A stretch of 64,000 bases of DNA, taken from NCBI GenBank assembly GCA_031277805.1, contig JAITLR010000009.1, forward strand, positions 434,001 to 498,000, given 5' to 3'. A model generated the notes under the pieces. That model searched no databases. It worked only from the letters and a program-made list of their open reading frames with translations, and was not told where the DNA came from. The first letter of the stretch is position 1; every line of letters starts with the position of its first letter. Positions 34,187 through 41,664 of the stretch are shown in pieces. Source of the stretch: Comamonas sp. (GTDB lineage Bacteria; Pseudomonadota; Gammaproteobacteria; Burkholderiales; Burkholderiaceae_C). Both the position numbers and the translations under genes were made by a program.

Positions 34187-34330
34187 TCAGCTCCTCTTCG
34201 AGATGTCAACTTTGATCTCTGCAACATCCAGATCGTCTGCTGCAGTCTTTAAACCTGACGGAGCTCCATTGCGCAACTTGAAACCAGCGTAGGAAGTGTC
34301 ATCGTCCTTGAGCTCTTTGATTGCTTTCAT
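34187..34330 (-). CDS. Small phage protein before the connector gene
   Basis: A 47-residue charged protein (MKAIKELKDDDTSYAGFKLR... VAEIKVDISKRS) with a strong GGAGAGG ribosome-binding site. It ends 2 bp before the connector start, so it heads the structural operon as it now stands. Small proteins in this slot often follow the major capsid gene in HK97-like phages. Function unknown. Confidence 0.6.
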   Translation of the reverse strand: MKAIKELKDDDTSYAGFKLRNGAPSGLKTAADDLDVAEIKVDISKRS

Positions 34331-34347
34331 AGTCCTCTCCTGAAATA

Positions 34348-34371
34348 GTGAAGGGGCCTAGGCCCCTTCAC
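34348..34371. other. Perfect 24-bp palindrome upstream of the tail operon
   Basis: GTGAAGGGGCC then TA then GGCCCCTTCAC form a full palindrome about 20 bp upstream of the 47-residue gene. There is no T tract, so it is more likely a protein-binding site or RNA hairpin than a simple terminator. Confidence 0.5.
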
Positions 34372-34373
34372 AA

Positions 34374-34460
34374 CTAAACCTTGCGTCCAAACCGAGCAAG
34401 CGCCCGATGCTCTGGATGCTCCGCTTGTGCACCCGCTCTGGATGTTGTTTCCTTCATCAT
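34374..34460 (-). CDS. Possible 28-residue peptide
   Basis: A short frame MMKETTSRAGAQAEHPEHRA and eight more residues, with its start abutting the stop of the preceding 37-residue frame (TGAATGATG). It is too short to judge. It may be a peptide gene or a scrap left by loss of the head genes. Confidence 0.25.
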   Translation of the reverse strand: MMKETTSRAGAQAEHPEHRALARFGRKV

Positions 34461-34574
34461 TCAGGATTTGCCAGGCACGGCGACCTCACGGACTGCTGAT
34501 GTTCGATTATTAAAAGCATTGAAAGCTCTACCGCCGGTTTGCGATTGCACCCAGGCACCGCTCACTTTTGCCAT
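34461..34574 (-). CDS. Possible 37-residue peptide or gene remnant
   Basis: A short frame starting MAKVSGAWVQSQTGGRAFNA. It is open further upstream for about 20 codons without an ATG (GAHLALLEARYGPY) back to a stop at 34638. The readable upstream extension suggests the C-terminal remnant of a longer gene, consistent with a deletion between the antiterminator and the connector genes. Confidence 0.3.
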   Translation of the reverse strand: MAKVSGAWVQSQTGGRAFNAFNNRTSAVREVAVPGKS

Positions 34575-34671
34575 ATATGGGCCGTAGCGCGCTTCAAGCA
34601 ATGCCAAATGCGCGCCGCAGAAGCTCTCATGGAAGCTCTAACAGCGCCTTTTCCATTCGACCAGCCGCTTG

Positions 34672-34826
34672 CGAACCAATGCAAAAAGCCTGCTGGCGAA
34701 CCTAGCAGGCTTTTTGCACGAACGAATCCATCGCAGTCTATGCGCACCGCTACGGGCTAAGTGCGAATCCTTTTAAGATGATATTGGCAGCAAAATATTT
34801 TTTGCGACCGGTAGCGCAATTCTAAT
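34672..34826. repeat. 155-bp direct repeat, copy 1
   Basis: Nearly identical to 34981-35135 (two mismatches by eye), offset 309 bp. It contains a terminator hairpin AAAGCCTGCT/AGCAGGCTTT flanked by T/A runs, then a region with TGATATTGGCAGC and AAAATATTTTTTGCGACCGG. Confidence 0.9.
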
Positions 34827-34980
34827 TCATCTTTTTTCAAGCTGTCAACAGGCACAAGAAAAACATGTCTGCATGGACTGTCTCGCGACGTTCACACAAT
34901 CGTCCATATCGCTAAGGAGCACCTCGACCTCACCGCCGTCATAAGACAAGCAGCGCCTTCTCCATTCACCCCTGTTTTTT

Positions 34981-35135
34981 CGAACCAATGCAAAAAGCCT
35001 GCTGGCGAACCTAGCAGGCTTTTTGCACGAACGAATCCATCTCAGTCTATGCGCACCGCTACGGGCTAAGTGCGAATCCTTTGAAGATGATATTGGCAGC
35101 AAAATATTTTTTGCGACCGGTAGCGCAATTCTAAT
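34981..35135. repeat. 155-bp direct repeat, copy 2
   Basis: Second copy of the repeat, directly downstream of the antiterminator gene. The segment between the copies (34840-34950) also carries a diverged copy of the 3' end of the antiterminator gene: it reads LLSDMDDCVNVARQSMQ, against LLSYLDDCVNIARQSIR in the intact gene. The duplicated unit is therefore the gene end plus its terminator. Confidence 0.9.
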
Positions 35136-35151
35136 AATTTTTTAAAATTCG

Positions 35152-35811
35152 TCAAGCATTGCAGAAAATTCGTGCACGTATGGACTGTCTCGCGATATTC
35201 ACGCAATCGTCCAGATAGCTCAGCAGCGCTCGGCCCTCGTCACCGCCAGGAGGCGATACCTGGCCTGTCCCGGCACATCCGCCGCAGACGTTGCCTGATA
35301 GTTCATCAGTCCATGGTTTCAATTGGAACTTACGGCCATTGCATATCGGGCAGGAAGGCTTGAGCCAGTGCAACAGCACCGCACAGCAAAGTTGTTCAAC
35401 TTCTGGCTTGCCATCAAGTGTGCTCCTCAACTCCATATGCAGGCGCACTTCGGGCAGCGTTCTGAGCGCTCGCATGGTCTCCTTGAGCTCTGCCACGAAG
35501 CCTTCTTCAAGCCGCTGACGTGCTGCAGCAGAATGCGCCTCGGTCACCTTTCCCGCTTTCTGCTGCGTGGCAATTTCACAGGCCAGCTGCGCGATTTGCC
35601 TCCGAGTTGCCTGGCGCGGGATCTGGCAACCACGACGCTCTGCCGAGTCCCATTCGCTATGCAAACGCATCAAGGCAGCGCCAAAGCGGGACTTACTCCA
35701 GCCGGCAGCAATCAGGTAGTCGGCATCACCTTGGTAGGTAGCCTGGACACGCAGGCTGCTCGAGCGGATGGCGATGGCGTATCGTTCTTGGGTAGTTGGT
35801 GTTTCGTTCAT
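35152..35811 (-). CDS. Q-like phage antiterminator
   Basis: A 219-residue protein. A helical N-terminal half (AIRSSSLRVQATYQGDADYL) is followed by a zinc-finger-like pair, CPICNGRKF and CGGCAGTG, typical of one class of phage late-gene antiterminators. It is the last gene of the early leftward unit and is followed by terminator-bearing repeats and the tail operon, exactly where a Q-type protein acts. The start at 35811 is favoured over 35880, which lies in poorly coding sequence. Other zinc-binding phage regulators cannot be excluded. Confidence 0.65.
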   Translation of the reverse strand: MNETPTTQERYAIAIRSSSLRVQATYQGDADYLIAAGWSKSRFGAALMRLHSEWDSAERRGCQIPRQATRRQIAQLACEIATQQKAGKVTEAHSAAARQRLEEGFVAELKETMRALRTLPEVRLHMELRSTLDGKPEVEQLCCAVLLHWLKPSCPICNGRKFQLKPWTDELSGNVCGGCAGTGQVSPPGGDEGRALLSYLDDCVNIARQSIRARIFCNA

Positions 35812-35920
35812 TTGATCTGCTTTCTTCAATTGCCCACCAGACGCTGCACAACCAGATGTCTCTAACCGATGCACCACCATGGTGTTGCTCTAGTTCAGAA
35901 AGAACCTGGGTATGCCTGTC

Positions 35921-36079
35921 CTATTTGCGATTGGATGTAAGAGGTCTTGCTTTTGAAAACAACACCCCGGCTATCAGCTGATGCACAGCCTCAAACGGAC
36001 TGCCGTAAGAGATTCCGGCGAACTGCACAACGTGGTGGTTTCTCACGGCCAAAGTGCTGGGTATGGCGATAACATTCAT
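35921..36079 (-). CDS. Small hypothetical protein
   Basis: A 52-residue protein (MNVIAIPSTLAVRNHHVVQF, then AGISYGSPFEAVHQLIAG). Its ATG overlaps the stop of the 190-residue gene (ATGA), which supports translation. Function unknown; it lies between the cro-position gene and the antiterminator. Confidence 0.5.
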   Translation of the reverse strand: MNVIAIPSTLAVRNHHVVQFAGISYGSPFEAVHQLIAGVLFSKARPLTSNRK

Positions 36080-36648
36080 TGCGAGGCCCTCACTTTGCCG
36101 ACTGACCTGTTTGCAACATTGAAAGCACGCGCCATCTGCCGCAGCCTGCGCAGCGCCTCTACGGTTTCGACGAACTGGCGCTCAATCAGTGCCCGTTCGC
36201 TGTCAGAGAGGTCTCCGTCACGTACAGCATGGATAACCGCTATGGTTGCGCGGGAAGTTTCCAGTGACAGTTTGGATACCTTGACTGCAGAGCTTGATGT
36301 CTTGGCAGACTGGTTGTCGCTCAGCTTTAAGCTGCCGCCATGCTTCTGGGCACCCGGGGCCGCGTACTCGTGGTCCTGAGCTGTGCCAGCTTCGCAAGCC
36401 AAGCCAGGAAACGCCGAAACAGACGGCCACTGGAGTTCGGGTCCAACCTGGGCGTACAGCTCTGGAAACAGCTTCTGCCTGGTTACTGTGATGATTTTTT
36501 CAAGACTGCCGGCATAAGCAGCAGAGATTGACCGTCGCCTAGTGGTCCACGGAGAGTTCTCCGCAGGATGTTTTTTCAAAACTCGTGCCAAAGCATCTGC
36601 ACCACGTATTTCAGTGCAGGCTGAATTTTCTGTTGCTTCGTTTTTCAT
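36076..36648 (-). CDS. Hypothetical protein in the cro/early-regulator position
   Basis: A 190-residue protein divergent from the CI-like repressor across the operator region. The N-terminus is charged (MKNEATENSACTEIRGADAL). The middle is Pro/Ser/Gly-rich. The C-terminus is helical (SERALIERQFVETVEALRRL). No clear helix-turn-helix is seen, so it is not an obvious Cro. Its first segment, ALARVLKKHPAENSPWTTRR, could bind DNA. By position it is the first gene repressed in the silent state. Confidence 0.5.
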   Translation of the reverse strand: MKNEATENSACTEIRGADALARVLKKHPAENSPWTTRRRSISAAYAGSLEKIITVTRQKLFPELYAQVGPELQWPSVSAFPGLACEAGTAQDHEYAAPGAQKHGGSLKLSDNQSAKTSSSAVKVSKLSLETSRATIAVIHAVRDGDLSDSERALIERQFVETVEALRRLRQMARAFNVANRSVGKVRASQ

Positions 36649-36657
36649 GCGTTAAAT

Positions 36658-36717
36658 TTAGCATAGCTTTATATAAAATCAAGCCAAGCTAAGCTTATTT
36701 TTTGTTAGCATTGCTAA
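36658..36717. promoter_or_regulatory. Operator triplet O-R (three TTAGC-N3-GCTAA sites)
   Basis: Sites: TTAGCATAGCTTT 36658-36670, CAAGCTAAGCTTA 36685-36697, and TTAGCATTGCTAA 36705-36717. The last is embedded in a perfect GTTAGCA/TGCTAAC palindrome that abuts the repressor start codon, so it should mediate autorepression. Sites are spaced 20-27 bp apart between the two divergent genes. An AT-rich TATATAAAA lies between sites 1 and 2 and may be a -10 element. Confidence 0.8.
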
Positions 36718-36718
36718 C

Positions 36719-37477
36719 ATGAACAACAGGACCATCAAGGAGGAAGCAGCGAACCTCCGTCGCTTGCTTTCGGGAATTAAAAACAAAGCGCAGTTTGCCA
36801 AGGACTACGGCATTCCCGGCGGCGCGTCCATGCTTTCCCAGCACCAGAGTGGCCATAGGCCCATAAGCCTGGAAGCCGCCAAAGCATACGCAAAAGGGCT
36901 GGGCATAGGGATTGGAGAGATAGCTCCACGCTTTGCAAAGCTGGTTTTGGATGTGTCCGAGTTGGCTCAACCAGCACCACACCCCAAAACGTATGAAATC
37001 GACATATCCACATACGGAGCGGTGCCGATGTATCACGCGCCGGATGCAGTGCTTGTGCCGATCTTGGCCAACTGTGCCAGCATGGGCCCAGGAGCAGAAC
37101 TTCTCGATTCCGACGTGATCGTTGGCGACCTAGCGCTGTCACCCCATTGGATCAATCAGTACATCCGGCCGCAGAACCCACGCGAACTGCGCTTCATCCA
37201 CGCATATGGCGACAGCATGGCTCCCACCTTCAGTGACGGCGACGTTCTGTTGGTAGACACAGGCCCAGCGGCTCGCGACCCGTATTCACGTGAGGGGGTC
37301 TATGTCCTCCAGGCCGACGGAAAAAATTACGTCAAGCGTGTCACACCTACTTTTGACGGAAAACTGCAGGTGACAAGTGACAACCCTAGCTCCAAGACAG
37401 TCCAAGTCCTCAATGGCGATCATCAAGTGGATGTCGTGGGGCGAGTAGTCTGGGCTTGGAATGGAAAGAGACTTTGA
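36719..37477 (+). CDS. CI/PrtR-like repressor with S24 (LexA-type) peptidase domain
   Basis: A 252-residue repressor. The N-terminal DNA-binding domain is about 1-75 (NKAQFAKDYGIPGGASMLSQ as the helix-turn-helix region). A linker and a C-terminal S24 domain follow, with the catalytic Ser166 in AYGDSMAPTFSDGD and Lys206 in KNYVKRVTP. The expected self-cleavage point aligns with Ala120-Ser121 (NCASMGPG) rather than the usual Ala/Cys-Gly. It is flanked by three operators on each side, so it should silence the tail locus until RecA-triggered cleavage. It resembles both phage CI and the pyocin repressor PrtR; the sequence alone does not separate them. Confidence 0.88.
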   Translation: MNNRTIKEEAANLRRLLSGIKNKAQFAKDYGIPGGASMLSQHQSGHRPISLEAAKAYAKGLGIGIGEIAPRFAKLVLDVSELAQPAPHPKTYEIDISTYGAVPMYHAPDAVLVPILANCASMGPGAELLDSDVIVGDLALSPHWINQYIRPQNPRELRFIHAYGDSMAPTFSDGDVLLVDTGPAARDPYSREGVYVLQADGKNYVKRVTPTFDGKLQVTSDNPSSKTVQVLNGDHQVDVVGRVVWAWNGKRL

Positions 37478-37617
37478 CTACACAAGAAGTCCATCTGCCA
37501 CCTCCGATATCTAATGAAAAACACAGGCCTGACCGCCTCCTGCTATGGCCCAAGACATCCATAGATCATTTGTCCACAGACCTGCTCTACGCGGGCAGGA
37601 AGAGCGCCATTTCATTG

Positions 37618-37670
37618 TTAGCAACGCTTCTTTACATGAATTTAGCAAAGCTATAAATTAGCGATGCTTC
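37618..37670. promoter_or_regulatory. Operator triplet O-L (three TTAGC-N3-GCTTC-type sites)
   Basis: Sites: TTAGCAACGCTTC 37618-37630, TTAGCAAAGCTAT 37642-37654 and TTAGCGATGCTTC 37658-37670, with the same half-sites as the O-R group. In lambda such a triplet controls a leftward operon with N and int. Here the next gene to the right is a host GGDEF gene in opposite orientation, so the operon these sites should control is missing. Confidence 0.75.
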
Positions 37671-37733
37671 ATTCAACCAGTTTCGCCAGAAAAATCTGTA
37701 CGGCACGCACCCAGATGCGGCAGCATCGCTACT

Positions 37734-38768
37734 TCAATGCGCGGCCCCGGCCGACTGCTTGCGGCGCGCAACCTTGATTCGGTACATGGATGCATCGGCT
37801 TTTTGCAGTGCGTCGTCCACGTCGGTGTCATCAGGGCAGAGGCAGACCATGCCGACGCTGGCGCCGGAGTAGCTGATCTTGCGACCGTCCGGCAGCTCCA
37901 ATTCCAGCACAGAGGCCGCCGACAAGCGTTGCTGGATGTCCTTGGCTGCAGCATCGCCATCGCTTTGCAGCGGAGAGCCTATACCGACCATGACGAATTC
38001 ATCACCACCAAATCGGGCCAGCATGTCACTGCCTCGCATGGCGCTGCTGAGTCGCTCGGCCATGGCGCGCATCAGCGCATCCCCAGCCTCATGGCCGTAT
38101 CGATCATTGATCTGTTTGAAATGATCCAGGTCGATAAAGCCGACCAGTACCCATTCCTGTGTACGGCGACAGTGGGCAATGACCCGGTTGAGCTCATCGG
38201 TCATGCAGCGGCGATTGGGCAGACCGGTCAAAGCATCCAGCATTGCCAGCGAAGTCAGCTCCTGGTTGGCACGCTGCAGGGAGCTGACCAGTTGCTCACG
38301 CTCGGCAAAGCCTGCAATGATTTTGGCAAACAGGCGCAGCACATCTTCAGCTTCTTGGTCCAGCGTGACGGATCGGTCGCTGGTGGCACACAGGGTGCCG
38401 TAAAGCTGGCCGCTGGCAAAGCGCACTGGCGTGCTGACATAGGTTTGTATGCCCAGCGCACGCGCAGCCTCGGAGTCTCCCCAGCATTCCCCGACATTGC
38501 TGGTATAGGTCCGGCCTTCGTCGAGGGCACGCTTGCACAGGGTGTCGCTCCAGGGCACTTCCAACCCTTCCGGGATGATCATGCTGCCGGTATTGAGCGC
38601 ATGAATGACACTCTGCACACCACGCTCTTCATCCACGTTGGTGAGATAGGCAGAGTCCAGTGCGGTCACTTCCACCATGATTTCCAGCAAGGGCTCGATG
38701 AGAGCCGGTATGGTCTGCGAGCTGTTCACAGTCTGCGAAAGTCGCTGAACAATCGATGGCATATGCAT
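37734..38768 (-). CDS. Diguanylate cyclase (GAF + GGDEF)
   Basis: A 344-residue soluble signalling protein. The N-terminal GAF domain (about 20-160, with TNVDEERGVQSVIHALNTGS) senses a small ligand. The C-terminal GGDEF domain contains the intact catalytic motif RFGGDEFVMVGIG and LTGLPNRRCMTDELNR. It should make cyclic di-GMP. No RxxD inhibitory motif is evident to me. The start MHMPSIVQ is chosen at the domain edge; a longer frame upstream is non-descript. It is the first clear host gene right of the tail locus and ends 63 bp from the last operator. Confidence 0.88.
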   Translation of the reverse strand: MHMPSIVQRLSQTVNSSQTIPALIEPLLEIMVEVTALDSAYLTNVDEERGVQSVIHALNTGSMIIPEGLEVPWSDTLCKRALDEGRTYTSNVGECWGDSEAARALGIQTYVSTPVRFASGQLYGTLCATSDRSVTLDQEAEDVLRLFAKIIAGFAEREQLVSSLQRANQELTSLAMLDALTGLPNRRCMTDELNRVIAHCRRTQEWVLVGFIDLDHFKQINDRYGHEAGDALMRAMAERLSSAMRGSDMLARFGGDEFVMVGIGSPLQSDGDAAAKDIQQRLSAASVLELELPDGRKISYSGASVGMVCLCPDDTDVDDALQKADASMYRIKVARRKQSAGAAH

Positions 38769-38901
38769 GCAGTCTCCGTAGGGTGCGCAATCAAGGGCTT
38801 GGGCCAAGTTTAAGCAAGTACGTCCTGGACAGTTGCAGTTCATGGCAGCAAGCATGGATTTGATGCATTTTTGCCACCTTGCCCTTTTTAGATCAGCGCT
38901 T

Positions 38902-40305
38902 TCAGCTATCTTTTTTGATAGTTTCAGTTGATGAATACGGCCAGATGATGCGCACACGAAGCCCCCCCAGCTGAGGGGATGTGTCCAGCTCCAGCTGCGC
39001 GCCGCTGCGCTCTGCAATGGTCTGCACAATCGCCAAGCCCAGACCGCTGCCGCCGGCCATGCTGCCCGCCCCCTGCCCACGCACAAAGCGCTGCAGCACG
39101 CGCGAACGCTCTGCCGGTGCAATGCCCGGGCCCGAGTCCTCGATCACCAGCGCGCGGGTGTGTTCGTCCTGCAGCCAGCCCACATCCACCCTGCCGCCCG
39201 CTGGCACATATTTGATGGCGTTATCCAGCAGATTGCGCAGCAGCATGGACAGGGCCTGGGCATCCGCCTGCACACTGAAGCTGCTCTGCTGATCCGGGTC
39301 TTCGCTGAGCCCCATGTCCAGGTCTTTTGCCTGGGCCGCTTCTGCGGTATCGGCCAGGGCTTGCTCCGCCAGCTGACGCAGGTCCACTGCTGCGGCCACA
39401 CTCAAAGCCTGAGCGGTAACGCCAGCCTCCTGCCGTGCCAGAGCCAGCAGTTGCTCCACCAGCCGTCTGGCTCGCTCTATGCCTGCGGCCAGGTCGTCTT
39501 GCGCGGCATGGCGTGTGACGTCGTCCGTGGCTTTGCGCAGAAGTTGCAGCTGCAGGGTCAGTGCCGCCAGCGGGGAACGCAGCTCATGCGCGGCATCAGC
39601 GACGAAATGCTGCTGCGCCTCAAATGCCTGCTGCACACGCTGCAACAGGCTATTGAGTTCATGAACCAGAGGACGGATTTCATCGGGCAAGCCCTGATCG
39701 TTGACGGCCGCCAGATCCTGCGGCTGGCGCAGGGCTAGCTCGGTACGCACACGCTGCACCGGCAGCAGCGACCGCCGCACCACCCACCAGACAGCCAGCG
39801 CCAGCAAGGGTAGCAAGACCACAACGGGCAGCAAACCACGCCAGGCGGCTTCACGGGCCAATGCCCGACGCACGCGCATGTCCTGCGCAATCTGTATGAC
39901 TTGAGAGCGCGTTTGCAACGAGAACACACGATAGGTAGTCCCGCGCGCAGGTACATCGGCAAAGCCCAGCACAGCCATCTGCGGCAGCGCCGCTCCCAGA
40001 GCGGATTCAAAAATGCGCAAACCCTCGTTGGTCCAGACCTGCACGATGAATTCATCGTTTTCATCTTCGGGTGGCGTGCCTTCAGGTCGCCCTTTGGCAT
40101 CTACAGGCAGGCCAGCGCGCAACGCAAATGCCGTTTGCTGCATCTGGTAATCGAACAAGGTGTCGGTCTGCTCCAGCGCATTGCGATAGGCCAGTGCGCC
40201 CTGCAGCACGGCCAGCAGACCAATCGCCAGACCGATGAACAGCAGCAGCCTGGCCCCCAGCGAGCCGGGTAATCGCAACCAGCGGGGAAAGTCAGCGCGG
40301 CTCAT
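38902..40305 (-). CDS. Sensor histidine kinase (QseC/TctE-like)
   Basis: A 467-residue inner-membrane kinase: TM1 about 18-40 (LLLFIGLAIGLLAVLQGALA), a periplasmic sensor domain, TM2 about 157-178, a HAMP-like linker, a HisKA H-box DAAHELRSPLAAL near 245, and a HATPase with N-box LRNLLDNAIKYVP, GPGIAP and GSGLGLAIV. Its start overlaps the response regulator stop (ATGA), so the pair is an operon. The signal sensed is unknown. Confidence 0.88.
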   Translation of the reverse strand: MSRADFPRWLRLPGSLGARLLLFIGLAIGLLAVLQGALAYRNALEQTDTLFDYQMQQTAFALRAGLPVDAKGRPEGTPPEDENDEFIVQVWTNEGLRIFESALGAALPQMAVLGFADVPARGTTYRVFSLQTRSQVIQIAQDMRVRRALAREAAWRGLLPVVVLLPLLALAVWWVVRRSLLPVQRVRTELALRQPQDLAAVNDQGLPDEIRPLVHELNSLLQRVQQAFEAQQHFVADAAHELRSPLAALTLQLQLLRKATDDVTRHAAQDDLAAGIERARRLVEQLLALARQEAGVTAQALSVAAAVDLRQLAEQALADTAEAAQAKDLDMGLSEDPDQQSSFSVQADAQALSMLLRNLLDNAIKYVPAGGRVDVGWLQDEHTRALVIEDSGPGIAPAERSRVLQRFVRGQGAGSMAGGSGLGLAIVQTIAERSGAQLELDTSPQLGGLRVRIIWPYSSTETIKKDS

Positions 40306-40961
40306 GCTTTGGGCACCATATAGCCAACGCCGCGCACATTGAGCACGGCACCGCTGCCCAGTTTTTTGCGCAGGCCGTGGATATAGACCTCCACCGCGTT
40401 GCTGCTGACCTCATCGCCCCAGCCATAGAGCTTGTCTTCCAGCTGCTGGCGCGACAGCGTGCTGCCGGGCCTGGCCAGCAGCGCCTGCAACACCGCCCAT
40501 TCCCTGCCCGAAAGCAGTACAGGCTGGCCATTCACACTGGCCTCATGCGTTCTGGGGTTCAGCATCACCCCGCCATGCTCGTAGACCGGTTCCAGATGGC
40601 CGGTTGCACGGCGTGTGAGAGCACGGATGCGGGCCAGCAACTCATCCATGTCAAAAGGTTTGACGACATAGTCATCGGCCCCGGCATCCAACCCTGCGAT
40701 ACGGTCACGCACTGCATCACGGGCCGTGGCAACCAATACCGGCGTGGCATCGCGGCGCGCGCGCAGCTGACGCAACACCTGCAGACCGTCGAGTTGCGGC
40801 AACCCCAGGTCCAGCAGCACCAGATCGTAGTGGTGACCATGCAGGGCGGCATCAGCCTGAGCACCATCCTGAACCCAGTCCACCACATAGCCATCGCCAC
40901 GCAGCAGGCCCTGTACGGCCTGGCCGATCATCGAGTCATCTTCAACGAGCAGGATTCGCAT
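40302..40961 (-). CDS. OmpR-family response regulator (QseB/TctD-like)
   Basis: A 219-residue regulator with a receiver domain (acidic pocket near MRILLVEDDSMIG, phosphorylated Asp in LVLLDLGLPQLDGL, Lys in YVVKPFDMDELLAR) and a C-terminal winged helix (AVLQALLARPGSTLSRQQLE, EVYIHGLRKKLG). It is first in an operon with the cognate kinase. Confidence 0.9.
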   Translation of the reverse strand: MRILLVEDDSMIGQAVQGLLRGDGYVVDWVQDGAQADAALHGHHYDLVLLDLGLPQLDGLQVLRQLRARRDATPVLVATARDAVRDRIAGLDAGADDYVVKPFDMDELLARIRALTRRATGHLEPVYEHGGVMLNPRTHEASVNGQPVLLSGREWAVLQALLARPGSTLSRQQLEDKLYGWGDEVSSNAVEVYIHGLRKKLGSGAVLNVRGVGYMVPKA

Positions 40962-40970
40962 GTATCAAGG

Positions 40971-41075
40971 ATAGCTCCCCCTGAGCGGCTTCCGCCGCTT
41001 CCCCCTCTCTGCTTCGCGGAAGGGGACGACACCCGCGCGGCGGGGCGGCCCTTGCGCGGTGTCTCTGGACCGGAG
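40971..41075. repeat. Host GC-rich intergenic repeat, copy 1
   Basis: Contains CCCCCTGAGCGGCTT and downstream GGGGACGACACCCGCG with inverted repeats. Related copies lie at 41165-41216, 50556-50659, 52045-52152 and 62822-62903, all in host intergenic space. Confidence 0.7.
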
Positions 41076-41117
41076 CATGCCTTTTTTACCCGCAATACCA
41101 AATAAAAAAGCAGAAAA

Positions 41118-41153
41118 CAAAAAGGGCGTGCCATCAAAAACTGGCACGCCCTG
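41118..41153 (-). terminator. Intrinsic terminator of the roadblock gene
   Basis: A stem AGGGCGTGCCA/TGGCACGCCCT of 11 bp is followed on the minus strand by TTTTTGTTTTC. Confidence 0.8.
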
Positions 41154-41164
41154 AAAGCGAGAGA

Positions 41165-41216
41165 CAGCAAGCAAGCGCCGCCGCGCAGCGAAGCTGTCGT
41201 CCCCCTCAGGGGGAGC
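41165..41216. repeat. Host GC-rich intergenic repeat, copy 2
   Basis: A shorter member of the same family, with CGCCGCCGCGCAGCGAAGCT, GTCGTCCCCCTCAGGGGG and a short end. Confidence 0.65.
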
Positions 41217-41218
41217 TG

Positions 41219-41620
41219 TTAAACCGCCGCCTCAATCCCCGGCATCGCCATGCGGGCTTTGGTCAGCGCCATGCCCAGGTTGGCCGTGCGGCGGCAGACA
41301 AAAACTGCGACATAGTCCGTCACCGCCTTGCTGCGCAGGAACACATGAATCAGGTTGTCACTGTTGATGATGATTTCCTGGAAATAGTGGTGACCGTCAT
41401 CCGACATACCGCGCGAGCGTTTGAACAGAGTCTCGATCATGGAGACATTGGGGCCATTGAACAGATCGGCCGTGGCGGCCGCCACGAGGTCGATCACCTC
41501 GCGTGGATGGGAATCCACGGTACGGATAGACAGCAACATACCGGAAGCAGCATCCACATAGCCAGCGGCCAGGCACTCAGGTACCGAGGCCACGGCCTTG
41601 GTCAAAACAGCATCCAAACT
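41219..41620 (-). CDS. Roadblock/LC7-like protein
   Basis: A 133-residue protein starting MSLDAVLTKAVASVPECLAA. The strand-helix pattern with GYVDAASGMLLSIRTVDSHP, the long middle helix and IIINSDNLIHVFLRSKAV fits the roadblock/LC7 fold. Bacterial roadblock proteins usually work with small GTPases or in multiprotein signalling switches. The next gene upstream is an ABC ATPase-phosphatase fusion on the same strand with a 44-bp gap, so the two probably act together. The start at 41620 is at the conserved N-terminus. Confidence 0.7.
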   Translation of the reverse strand, partial: SLDAVLTKAVASVPECLAAGYVDAASGMLLSIRTVDSHPREVIDLVAAATADLFNGPNVSMIETLFKRSRGMSDDGHHYFQEIIINSDNLIHVFLRSKAVTDYVAVFVCRRTANLGMALTKARMAMPGIEAAV

Positions 41621-41664
41621 CATCAGTTTCTCTCTTTCGTGTTGCGCCACAGGGCGCCGTTATC

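Noticed and set aside
13908..37670. Contractile (R-type) tailocin or myophage
   Set aside because: There is no sheath, baseplate wedge or spike gene; the tube, tape measure, L, K, I and J genes are of non-contractile siphophage type.
13908..37670. Complete, inducible prophage
   Set aside because: Terminase, portal, protease, capsid, replication and integration genes are all missing, and the right operator set controls no operon.
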